Origin: Petunia secreta
Lineage: Eukaryota; Streptophyta; Magnoliopsida; Solanales; Solanaceae
Length of the DNA stretch: 64,000 bases
Assembly: GCA_029990175.1 (NCBI GenBank)
Contig: JARKIP010000010.1
Location: 40,356,001 to 40,420,000 of the forward strand
Reading direction: 5' to 3'
Both the position numbers and the translations under genes were made by a program. The notes below the pieces were generated by a model. That model was not told the DNA's origin. It searched no databases and saw only the letters and a program-made list of their open reading frames with translations. Positions 1-11,535 of this stretch are shown here, piece after piece. The stretch's first letter is position 1, and every line of letters starts with the position of its first letter.

Positions 1-631
1 ATCTTTTTCTTCTTCTTTGGCAATTCACTGACAACATTAGTGCTAGAATCACATTCAATGACAGAAGGTGAATGCTGCACAGATTTAGTTATTCTGTTGG
101 TTTGACGAGGACCAGAGATTGGAGAGCTTTGAGCTTTTCTTTTAGGATGACGCTTGATAGGAGAAATTTCATTTGTGGTAGAGACACTAGGACGTATACA
201 TTCATAATTCACATCTATATCTCCTGATTGAGAACTGATGTTCCACCAAACAAACACTGGTAAGTAGCCAATCGGAACAGGTATGACAAAGTGCAGCTAT
301 AGGAAGTTCCAAACCTGCAGTAAGATTGGGACTGCTACTATCTACAAATGCTGATTTCTCAGGACTCTTCTGCTGAAAGTTGATATCATCTATATCCGTT
401 TGACCAGCATCGCCATGATTTCCCATACCATCAGAAACTTCAGGCATTGCACAGATGTTGGGACAAAAAGTTTCATGATTTACATCCCCATCTTCTAGTC
501 CCTGATTGTGAACGACTGTTGCACGGAACAAAGACTGATAAATAGACAATTTGAACAGGTATGCAAAAGTGTGGCTATAGGAAGTTGGATACCTGCACAA
601 ATATTCGGACTGGTACGACCTACAAATGCTG

Positions 632-1525
632 CATGTTCAAAACTGTTTTCTTCAAACCTGATCAAATCTCTATTCCTTCGACCAGCTCTACCACCAGTTT
701 CCATATTATCAGCCTGATCAGCTCTGGTCCCATCCTAGGAATAAAGAAACAATTGACCTTTAACAATATGGAAATATACAATAACAAAACAAGAAAATTA
801 CCTTATTATCTTCCAAATGTTTATCAATAATTGAAGGAATTCCATCTAGCTCGTCCGCAATTTTGTCATCAACATACTGCTTAACCTATTAAATTAATAA
901 AGTATATAAGATGCAGGCAAATTTCATCCAACAAAAGAAGCCAGTATAATACTAGGGCAAAAGAAAGACAGATATAGGGGATAAACAAAAGACAAATACA
1001 GTATACCCATTTCATTAAATCGGGAGAGGAATCATTGGCAGCAGCACTACTATCCTGAGAAGGGACTTTCCTCCATGGTGCATGTTCGGAACTGTTTTCT
1101 TCAAACCTGATAAAATTTCTATTCCTTCGACCAGCTCTACCACCAGTTTCCATAGCATCAGCAAAATCAGCTCTGGTCCCATCCTAGAAATAAAGAAAAA
1201 ATTGACCTTTAACAATCTGGAAATATACAATAACAAAACAAGAAAATTACCTTATTATATGGCAAATGTTTATCAATAATTGAAGCAATTCCATTTAGCA
1301 CATCCGCAATCTTGTCATCAACATACTGCTTAACCTGTTAAATTAATAAACTATATAAGATGCAGGCAAATTTCACCCAACAAAAGAACCCAGTATAATA
1401 CTAGGGGAAAAGAAAGACAAATGCATGGGAAAAAGAAAGACAAATACAGTATACCGATTTCATTAAATCGGGAGAGGAATCATTGGCAACAGCACTACTT
1501 TCTTGAGAACGGTCTTTGCTACTCT
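632..1525 (-). repeat. Tandem ~449-bp duplication of an exon plus intron in gene B
   Basis: Two directly adjacent copies of about 449 bp (632-1080 and 1081 to about 1525) align over their length with scattered substitutions. Each carries the coding segment reading METGGRAGRRNR on the minus strand, followed by the same intron containing aatatacaataacaaaaca. The duplication increases the number of linker exons. Confidence 0.8.
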
Positions 1526-1630
1526 TCTGAGTACGGTTTGGCTTTATAAATAGAAAGGCAACAACATAATATATTAAGAAATTACACTTAATCATGACAT
1601 TAAAATATAAGCATATAAAGTGAACCTCTT

Positions 1631-1846
1631 TGGTCAGTGGCTCTTGCATTCGAGCAGCAACATTACTAGCTTCAAGAACAGCTCCCTGATTATGACTTTG
1701 TGCACCATGAGCACCTAAATGTTTTTCACCAACAAAACTAGCTTCAGGAACAGATCCCTGATTATGAGTTTTCCCACCATCAGCACCCAAGTCTTCTTTA
1801 CCAACATCACTAGCTTCAGGAGCTAGTCCCCTATTCTGTGTTTGCC
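1631..1846 (-). repeat. Three 24-residue (72-bp) coding repeats in gene B
   Basis: The exon translated on the minus strand contains three successive 24-residue units beginning QTQNRGLAPEAS, KTHNQGSVPEAS and QSHNQGAVLEAS. The anchor cctgatt/cctattc recurs exactly 72 bp apart at 1685, 1757 and 1829. They form a low-complexity linker with no known fold. Confidence 0.8.
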
Positions 1847-3589
1847 CAACAGTGGAACTCAAGTCTTTTTCAGCAATATCAAAAAATTAAAAACCATCTA
1901 AGCTTAACTGTTCGTGCTCAGCATTAGTTGGGAGTATGTTTCTTATGTTTAACTGTTCAACAAGTATTGAAATAAGTAAAAGCAAAAAACAAAAAAGAAG
2001 CATAATTATACATGTACACTGTGAAAAGGTATACTGCAATAAGTATACCTTCACAGTGTACTTCAAAATAAAAGAATCCTTGTGCAAACAAAACTGTACT
2101 GTATACTAATTACACAAAAGTACACCTTGAAAGTATAGAAGTGCAGAAAACTAACCTGTTCAACCGAGTTAGCAAATATGCCGAGCAGTTGAGAATTAGA
2201 AGCAGCATGCCTGTCATCTCCGCTCCAATACAGAAGGCGTGGTATCTTTTAACCACCTACATATACAATTCGGGAAGCAATCACTCCCGCAATTGGTGGA
2301 CAAGTCTCACACAAGCATGCTTGAATTGCAAGTGTAAAACCAAGAAGTTTATAACTACTTGGCCTTGGAAGAAGCTTCTTTTCTATTGACGCTTTTGTTA
2401 TCTTGAAAACATCAACACCCCAAGGATAGTTGTCATAGTCTCCCTTCTCAACAATATCAACGTATTTCATATCAACATAGCCATGATCCTTTCGTGTAGC
2501 AAATAGAAAAGTGCAAATAAAATACAGCATTGCTATCTTCAACGTATCTGCGTCATTATTTTTCCAGCATTTCTTACTGAAACAAGTAGTTAAATAAGAC
2601 CGGTAAAGACACGCATTTCCACCAAAATACTTTTTCATCAAATGATTGTTCACAGGAGGTGTGGTTTGCTCCACATCACCTGTACACTTCAAACCAGTGA
2701 CCAAACAAAACTCGCCCAACCCAAAATGAAGATGATGACCATTCACATCAAACCACAAATCATCAACAGATGCAGGCTTGATTTGCCTCATCATTAACCA
2801 ATGAAGAACTGCATTCTGACGAATTTGTTGTGGCATATCCAAAAAATATCCAAAACATGTCCTACGAAACATCTGAAGTTGACACTCCATCAAGTTGTCA
2901 GTTAACTCTTTAACAATGTTAACATTGAGATCATTGTTGATTTTCAGAGTATACCAATCATAGCTAGAAGGTAAAGCATAATAATTCCAATCCTAGAAAA
3001 CACATAAGAAACAGCACAATAGTAATTACTTCCTATACATTACTTTGGTATAAACCACACATATACCAACACTTTTAATTAATTTTTAATAAGATACTTC
3101 AATCCTCTCAATCAAGTGTGGAGTCTCCAAATGCAAAATTACCCTTTTTTACTTTTACAGGTATACCACAAAAAATTACTTACTATATACACTTTAGCAA
3201 AAATTTAATTTATGCATGTACTAAAATCTGTTGACTATTACGAATTTGGCCATAACAAATGAAAACTCTTCTTAACCTTATCTTTAGAATCATCAACGCG
3301 ACTGCCACGACTATTAATCTGTTCACTATTACGAATTTTTCGACTTGATGTCGAAGATCGAGTTGTACGACCCATTAGTATGTATCAAACCCAAGAAAGA
3401 TATTCACCCAATTGAACGATTAAACAATAAATTACTGATGGAAATTCAAAGAATTGAACAGTAATTATTAATAGAAAGATGCAAATGCACATTTTTGGCA
3501 TGCGCAGAGATAGAATAAACAGTTAAATGAAAAAGAAAGGAAGTACGTGGAAGAGACGTTCGACGTGGCTGTAAAAAATATTTTGTAAT

Positions 3590-4330
3590 ATATTTTTGAC
3601 AAATATATTATTTTGTAATATATTTTTGACAATTAACCGATTTTTTAATATATTTTTGTAATCTGATTTAGAATACATTTTACCATAGAAGACTTTGGTA
3701 TAACAATAGTGTATTTAGTATACTAAAAATGGTCAACACACTTGTCTCTATTATATACCAGTGTGGTATACAAGTTTGATTTATCTCAGTATAATTTTGT
3801 AGTAGTAGAAAACCATACTTCTATTGTATATAGTATACTAAAAATGGTCAACACACTTGTCTCTATTATATACCAGTGTGGTATACAAGTTTGATTTATC
3901 TTAGTATAATTTTGTAGTAGTAGAAAATCATACTTCTATTATATACCTTTGTAATATATTTGTATACACGAAAGCATTGTTCTATTGTATACCTTTTTAC
4001 TACATGATATACCCCCGATGGTGTACAATACGAAACATCATACTAGTAGCATACGAAACAGCATACTAGTATACTTTTATGGTATATAGAGCACTAAAAT
4101 AGCATACAGTAGGAAAATAGATGATCTGTTTTGCGGAAAAGTATACTAATTTATGTAAAAATTAAATCAACTGAAGTACATAGCTTTACACGTTCAAACC
4201 CATGTGTCTGTATACAACAAGAGTATCTTAGAGAAAAAAATGCTTTCGCTCAACAGTATAGCACTTAAAAGCATATGAGTTAAATCAAAAAGAGTATACC
4301 ATTAGAATACATGAAATAGAAACGACAAAG
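3590..4330. repeat. TATAC-rich intergenic tract with a 115-bp tandem repeat
   Basis: This stretch between the two DUF1985/Ulp1-type genes has no coding sequence. It is strongly AT-rich and full of the palindrome GTATAC and of tatacc/ggtata. A 115-bp unit beginning tagtatactaaaaatgg occurs twice in tandem (3716-3830 and 3831-3945) with a few differences. A shorter doublet of ttttgtaatatatttttgac lies at about 3583-3632. Confidence 0.8.
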
Positions 4331-6639
4331 TCAAGTACTAATATCCATAAGTACTGATACCATTAGTACTGATATCCATAAACATAAGAAATTCCAATAA
4401 CATTGCAAGACTGTAATGTCTAAGATATTGCAGTTTCACCAGTAAGATGTTTAACATTTTACTCCTCATTTTAAAACATATAAACCTAATCTATTTCTTG
4501 CGTTTTTTTCCTCGACGATATTTACCCTGCCTTTTAGGATTCCGACCAGGATCCTCAGAATCGATTTGTTCTTTGCGATCCTGCTTGTCCTTTCCATACT
4601 TCCACAACAAAATTGCAAATCTGGCTCTGCATGAATGTACGTCAAATTTGGGAATGTCTACACCTTCAATGATATACTCTGCAAAGCTTGCAACAAAGGC
4701 CCCACAATCGTTGTATCACAGGCATTAGCAAAATATGAGAAACTAACATATACATTGATTATGTATGCTAAGTAAATGACAGAGCAAAGAATTAAATTCT
4801 TACATGCCATCCTGTGTAGGGAGATTAGGAATATATTTAATTGTGTATGGATCTGCCAAGTCTCTACCCTTATGCCTACCACCTTGCAGCTCAATATCAA
4901 CCCTCTTCTCATAAAAATTAATAGTCAGCAGAAATAGTGGCACCAATACATAATATGGTTGTAATGCCTTCTTGACATATTCTTCACTAGTTGGACTCCT
5001 CAGTGAATCATACACATATATACATCTATCAACAAACGATATTCTAGCCAAAATCCAGTGCCACCCAGTTAGGTCATAAACATGACATAGAACCTCATCA
5101 ACATCATACCATGCAGTGTTGCAAAACATAGTAAAACCAAGCATATAGTCAATCACATCACATATTTATCTATCTTAAATTTGTTTTCTCCATTTCCTAT
5201 TAAATATTCATAAGCCTCTGTGAGGATCTTATGAAAGTTGTAATCTGTTGTTGTCAACTTCAATTTAAGCTTGTATTTAGCTTTCTTCCTCAGATAGTAA
5301 AAAATGACATCTAAATGCTGGGAAAAAAAAGGTATCAGTATACTGTCCATGTATACAAACGGAAAAACAGCTCCAAAAAAATACAAATTTCAAAGTGTAC
5401 ATACCAAAGAAGTCAAATCTTTTCTAGGATTATATAAGGTACGAAACCAACTCTTACTGCTGATCTCACCAACTTGAAATTCAATTAATTTGTCAAGCTT
5501 CTCGGATTCCTTAATTTGAATTGAATAAAACGAAAATCAAGAACACAACCAATACATTGTTAAACTGAAACATCACACTTCTAACACAGTAATGAAAAAT
5601 CTTATTAAACTCACCCCCTTTTCTTCTTCACAAAATTGTTGAATTTACACTCGACATTGAAATCAACATGCTGTGTTATACTTCCAACAAATGGAAACTT
5701 CTTGGATACAACCTTTTTTGGTGACGATACTGCATTCATGCTTCCCCCAGATATTGAAATATCACTTGCACTGGAATTCCATGTAGAGACAGAAGGAGAC
5801 TCTTTAACTGCTGCAGTACGTCCGTATCTTTGACGAACCACAGGTGTCTTCTCAATAGTACGTCTTTTCACAGCAGCTACAATATCATTGTCACCTTTTT
5901 CAAACACATTATCATCATGAGATTCAGTGTTATAATCCTTGCAATCATTTTTACTCAGAAGCTGCAGGTAAATAAATACAAATAACGTTATTATATCAAA
6001 GTAAAATGAATGCCAATATACTGCATCATAAGTGTATAAAATTAAAGTATACGTTCTAGTTAAAAGTAAAGGTATACCAATAGTAAACTTGAAAAAATCA
6101 CCTTCGAATATGTCGCCGGCAACGCAATGAGTGCAATATGAGTGTAAGATTCTGACCCGCTGGTTTCCAGCTCAAGACTCTGATCTGCAGTTACTGGTAA
6201 AAAAAGATAATTAGATATTATGTAATTTCCATTCAAAGATGAACAAAGTAAAAAGTGCATACCTGAGGTTTTATCTGCAACATCATATGTTGCTTGACGG
6301 GCAATACCACCAACTAATTCATTAAGCTGAGACTCAATCATTTCAAGTTCATGACCCAATTGAGGGCCCGCAAGTGATTTATCAGAAGAGATAGCACAAT
6401 TGACTCCAGGTAAGACATCAACGCTACCATGTACAGGAGAATCTGAAAACAGGTGAAAAAAACAGAAACTTGAATAACTCCAAAACTTGCAAAAGAATAA
6501 CAGCAATCTCATTGTTAATTTGACACTCACTGATTTCCAACTGACGCCCTTGATTTGCATCTACAAGTAATTTCAAGTAATTAGATATTAGCTAATTTTT
6601 ATTCAAAGATAGACAATTTATACAAAACCAAAAAGTACA

Positions 6640-7400
6640 GACCTGAAATTTTATTCTCAATATGAACTGTTGTTTGACAGGTAATCTCACCAACTAATGC
6701 ATTAGGGTGAGCTGCAGGAATTCAGCGTCTACAAATGATTTCTCAAAAGAAGCAGCATAATTGACCTCGGTTTAACACATTACGACTATCATGCACAACA
6801 GAATATGAAAGGAGGTGGAAAATTTTGAAAGAACTATAAAATTTACAAAAGAATGATAATTTAAAAATAAAAAACTGCTAAGTAGCCAATCTAAACGAGT
6901 ATAAAATATTATGAGCATAGAAAGTTGCATACCTGCAGTAGCATTGACACTGGTAACCCCTACCGATGTTGCAAGTTCAAGACTGTTTTGTTCGAAAGTA
7001 ATATCATTTCTTTCCTTTCGACCAGCATCACCATCATTTTCTATTCTATCAGAGAGTTCAGTTTTTCTTCCTTCAGTTGTTGCAGAGACAGTGAGACGAA
7101 AAGGTTCATGATTTATATCCCCATCTTCTAATGCCTGATTATGAACTGTTGTTGCACCAAACAAACACTGCTGAGTATCCCAATCCAAACCAGGAGGCCA
7201 AGGGTATAATTCAGACTGAAAAAGGAGTCATACCTGCAGTAACATTCGGACTGCTACGACCTACAAATGCTGCATGTTCAGGACTATTTTGTTCAAACCT
7301 GATAGCATCTCTATTCAGTCGACCAGTGCTACCATCATTTTCCATCACATCAGCCTGATGACCTTTGGTACCATCGTAGAAATAAAGAAAAAAGTATTTA
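6640..7400 (-). repeat. Duplicated linker exons of gene A
   Basis: Minus-strand segments at about 7215-7350 and 6905-7110 encode related 35-40-residue stretches (DGSTGRLNRDAIRFEQNS and DGDAGRKERNDITFEQNS, each followed by a short stretch ending in AGM). The same cassette recurs in gene B at about 300-430, 590-700 and 1082-1150. These are old exon duplications shared by both paralogues. Confidence 0.65.
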
Positions 7401-9293
7401 TGGTAACATGAAATTAGAAAAGGAAAAAAATAGTATACCATTCAGGTATACTATTATTCAGTTTATGCCTTTTACCATGATGTATACTATAATGGTATAC
7501 CAGGCTTAATTATACTAAAAAACTTCTTTTTCTATTGTATGCTCATTATACTACACTGTATACCCACAAAAGTATACTACTTTAACTAAACACTACCCAC
7601 CTTTTTGTTTTTAATTAAGTTAACTGAAATACATACATTTAAGAATCTAAAAATATACAATAACAAAAGAAAAAGATTACCGTATATTTGGACACACGTT
7701 TATCAACAACTAAAGCAATTGCATTTAACAGCTCGGTGAACTTGCCATTGATGTGTTCCTTGAAATCATCAAATTCTTTCTTCCCCTAAATTAGATGAAC
7801 AAATGTATAAAGTCCTATAGATCATGGAAACGCATAAGCAGTAGAAAAACACAATGAACCTCTATAAATTTGGTATCAACGTAAGTCTGCAAAGACTTAA
7901 AGCCACAATCAACCTAATAAAACAAAAAAAAAGTGTCAGAAATATGAACACTTTAAAAAAAGTGTCAGAAATACGAGCACTTAAAAATACTGTAGAGTAA
8001 CTGATAGTCAGCAAAACAGAAATGATTAAACATTCCACTTTCTTGAATTCTGTGAGGTTTTCATTCGTATCAACAACCTTTGTTTGAGAAGGAACTGATG
8101 TTGAAGCAGCAAATGTCCTAGCTGCCTTGCTAGCTTTTGCAGTTGCAGCAAACTCTTCATTCAGTCCCTGTTGAATCTGACGTGTTCCAGGATCACCTTG
8201 CTTACTTTGCTGTTTATTCTTAGTATGCTCAATGACAACGAAACGACGGGCCTGATGCTCATTGGTTATGCCAAATTCTAAACCATCCAACTCTAATTCT
8301 GCCTACTCAGCATCAGTTGGAGTAATGCTACTAGGCTTCAACTGTTGAATTATAGTACAACATGCAAAAGCAAAACAAAACAAAATTGTAAAGGTATACT
8401 TTAAAGGTATAATACCACAAAGCAGTCTGACACAACATATTCTGTAAAAAGAACATATTCTATAAAAGTGACACTATACGTACCATTTCAACCGGCAAAT
8501 AAAATATATCTAACTCAGAACTATTAGCTGCAAGTCGCTTCTTTCCTTCCCAGTTGAGCATATAGGGAACCTTGGTGCCAACCCGAGTAGCAACTTTTCC
8601 CCCAATCAATGGACAGCACTCACAAAACCAAATCTGAAAAGCATGCGTTAACCCAGCATGCCTTGCAAATGTAGGGCATTTAACAGCTTTTTATGAAGTG
8701 ATTCCCTTGTAACCTTAAAAATGTCAATACCCCCATGGGTAATCATTAAAGTTACCACTATCAACTAAGTCAACATAACACCGAGCAAGACATGCAGTTT
8801 TTAGAGGTAGAAAAAGAAATGAAGAAAGAAAATGCAAAACAACTATCTTCACTGCATCAGTGTCAGAATTTCCCCAACATTTAGTTTCAAAACGATGCGC
8901 TATTTCCTGTCGGGTGACATTAGCAGACCCATTAAAATACATGCGCAATAGGGTATTGTCTTCGCGATAAACCACCTCCTGGACACCCATACATTTTAGA
9001 CTTGTGACTAATGCAAACTCACCAAATCCAAAATGTAATTGACAGCCATTCAAATCAAACCATAAAACGTCTGGCAAATCATGATGGACCTGCCTACTCA
9101 TCAAATACTGCACAAACCGAGTCTGCTTTGTTTGCTTTGGCATATCCAAGAAATAGCCAAAGCAAGTTTCCCGAAATAGCTGGAGTTGTGTCGGGTTCAA
9201 GGTTGACTTCAAATCATCAATGATATTAAGATTGGCATCATATGCAATATTTGGGGAGTAGGTTTCATGCAAAGACAAATAAAAATCCCAAAC

Positions 9294-10420
9294 CTACAAA
9301 AAAATAGGGAGATTGGCATCATAAGCACTACAATACATATGACAAAGTTCAAAAACTGCCTACTTCGTGCAGTTAAGCTGATTTTTTAATTAATTCAAAA
9401 AATTCCATTAGACAGTAATTCACAAAACTGACAGTAAAAACTGTCAATATAACTGCATGTAAACTGTCAATATAACCGTCAATATACTTCTTTTTTAATT
9501 AAAGAAGTATACCATTAGGGTATACTGCATAATGAAAAGGTATACAGAACAAAAGTTGTCACACTAAAACTTGTATACCTTAGTGGTAAACCAAATACTA
9601 CAGAAGTATATACAAACCAATTATATAGAATCAACACCACTACAATAAAGCAAAATTGGGAATATATTTTCTCCTGTAAACGAACGAGTAAACGTACAGT
9701 GTGTTCTAGAAAGATATACAATGAAATACCCATATTGAACAAATTTTACTACACGGTAAAGAACAACTGATATTGAACACCATACCATTTGATAGCCAAC
9801 ACAATAAATCCAGTATACTAACAGGGTATACCACACACTACCAATGTATACAACTTGAAGTTATGCACAAATTGCACCAGCAGTAAAAGCATCAGCTATT
9901 TCAGACACACACTAAAATAAAAGAAAGCAACATAATTTGTTGGTATATCAAGACTCTATAGGGATATTTTTGCATGTCCTACGATTGTGGCATTTCTTTC
10001 CACACCGTTGACATGTAAGTTGCACTTTCTCATGGGACATTTCCCAATTTGACTAACTGTCAATATAACTGCACGTAAACTATCTATATAACTGTCAATA
10101 AACTGTCAATATATTTTTTTTTAATTAAAGAAGTATACCATTAGGGTATACTGCATAATAAAAAGTTATACAGAATAAAAGTCCTATACTTTAGTAATTT
10201 GACAGTTTTTATACTGCAGTGTCTGTAAAGTTGTCACACTAGCCTTGGTTAACAGCAGTATCTATTGTGAAAAACTATACACTAGAAACATATACAAAAT
10301 AAATGAGTTTAAACAAGTTTAAAGGACTATACCACTATGGTATTTTGCATAATAAAAAATTATATATAATAAAACGTAAAAGGGATACAAAAAAATAGGG
10401 AGATTGGCATCATAAAGTAC
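9294..10420. repeat. Intron 1 of gene A with internal duplication
   Basis: The intron between exon 1 and the DUF1985 exon contains duplicated blocks. aaatagggagattggcat occurs at about 9303 and 10395. The block containing taaagaagtataccattagg occurs at about 9499 and 10125. This suggests a segmental duplication of roughly 0.6-1.1 kb inside the intron. No coding sequence was recognised here. Confidence 0.6.
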
Positions 10421-10555
10421 CTTAGGCTCATTCGCACCAACAGTAACGATTGTCATACTGTTTGCAATCGGTGGAGAAGTAGAGGATACAGGACGGTTAG
10501 CACATTTACGTTGGTAAACATGCTGCAAGCTAAATTTTGAACTAGAGTTTATCAT

Positions 10556-11535
10556 TTTAGTAGAAAGGGTTGAAATCGACTCGAGCAGGGGTTTGAATCA
10601 TCGATTTGGAGAGAAACGCGATGTAATCAGATAGGGAAATGGGAGAAACGGGTCAGTTTTGGGGGAAATGGGGGAAACAGAATGTAATTCGACATGAAAA
10701 TGGGGGAAATGATCGATTTTGGGGAGAAACTGAATAGTTTGGAGGGAAATAGGGAAATGGGTAGAGGGTGTAATTATTATTAAATCTATGAGTATAAAAA
10801 ATTGGTGTGAGTATGTGGGGTAATTAGTTTCAGATGCATGGATACAAAGTGTAAATTACCCTTTTTATTTTCATCGATTGGCCCGGCAAAAGAAAAGCGA
10901 TTAAGAGAACTTAGAAGCACAGAAGAACTAGTAAAGAAGAAAAATAAAACAAGGCAAGGAAAGACTAGAGAGGATTATCTATTCTCTGCTATATATATAA
11001 CCAAAAAAAAAAAAAAAGAATTCCGTAATTTTGCGTAAAGCTAAAGGATAATAAAGCAGCTGTAAATTTTCTCCTTTCATTGCTTCCTCCATGCAGGTCC
11101 CTTCTTAAGGAAGTGGCTAGATATATATGATCGTAAAGCAAAATCCGATCGTTTTACTATGTTAACAAACATATATTTAGATGTTTATCTATTTTTAAAA
11201 ACTTTTGCCGAGTTAGGCGTGTAATTAGTTTACTCCGATGAACAAGGCGAATACATTATAGTCATTGTTGAATTTACAAAGGGATTGAATAACAGAATTG
11301 AGAGATACGCGATGAGAACTGGACAAAAGACGAGCTTCATTAGCTCTTGTACAAACTAACAGCATATGGACATTAAACTGATATCACGGTTGAAAGCCAC
11401 CGTGCACTTTACACTAGAAATAAGAAAATATCAAGGATCTGTCAGCTATTCCCATACCAGGACAGAAACTACACATTATATACAGCCAATGAGAATTCCC
11501 ATCTGTGAAGCACTAATCTACTTTTACAAGAAGTC
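10556..11535. other. Intergenic region between gene A and HEN2
   Basis: No gene was recognised. The first 200 bases upstream of gene A are relatively G-rich with repeated gggaaatggg-like runs and probably include its 5' UTR. An A14 run lies near 11005. The right part is the downstream flank of HEN2, which is transcribed in the same direction. Confidence 0.5.

Larger units (their letters stand above)
1..3375 (-). pseudogene. DUF1985/Ulp1-type gene B (5' part, runs off window start)
   Basis: This is the 5' portion of a plant gene of the class that joins an N-terminal DUF1985 domain to a C-terminal Ulp1-like cysteine protease; the protease part would lie before base 1. The chosen start is the ATG at complement 3373-3375, opening a short basic exon (MGRTTRSST...) that ends at a GT donor after 3277. 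The DUF1985 exon starts at 2994 after a TAG acceptor and shows FGYFLDMPQQ, LWFDVNG, FCLVTGLKC and NYPWGVDVF. Two in-frame stops interrupt it: TAA at complement 2247-2249 near the end of the DUF1985 exon, and TAA at complement 1887-1889 in the next exon; recognisable coding sequence continues in frame after both. The linker exons (about 200-1862) are repetitive. The family is clear; an active gene is unlikely unless splicing avoids the stops. Capture by a Mutator-like element is known for Ulp-like plant genes but no TIR was seen. Confidence 0.7.
4491..10555 (-). pseudogene. DUF1985/Ulp1-type SUMO-protease-like gene A, degenerate
   Basis: This is a multi-exon gene with an N-terminal DUF1985 domain and a C-terminal Ulp1-like (C48) cysteine protease domain. 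Exon 1 starts at complement 10553-10555 (MINSSSKF) and ends at 10421 before GTAC. The DUF1985 exon is 8484-9293 (FGYFLDMPKQ, LWFDLNG, FALVTSLKC, NDYPWG). Linker exons lie between 8345 and 5611. The protease part lies between about 5907 and 4491: WFRTLYNP, QHLDVIFYYLRKK, then GWHWILA (His), YVYDSL (Asp) and NDCGAF (Cys), so the catalytic triad residues are all present. The last exon ends with a basic tail, KKRKK and stop. Breaks: two frameshifts in the DUF1985 exon near 8737 and 8660, an in-frame TAG at complement 8303-8305, and no normal AG acceptor visible just before the Cys exon. Members of this family are thought to cleave SUMO from proteins or have lost that role. Probably a decaying paralogue of gene B. 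Confidence 0.7.
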
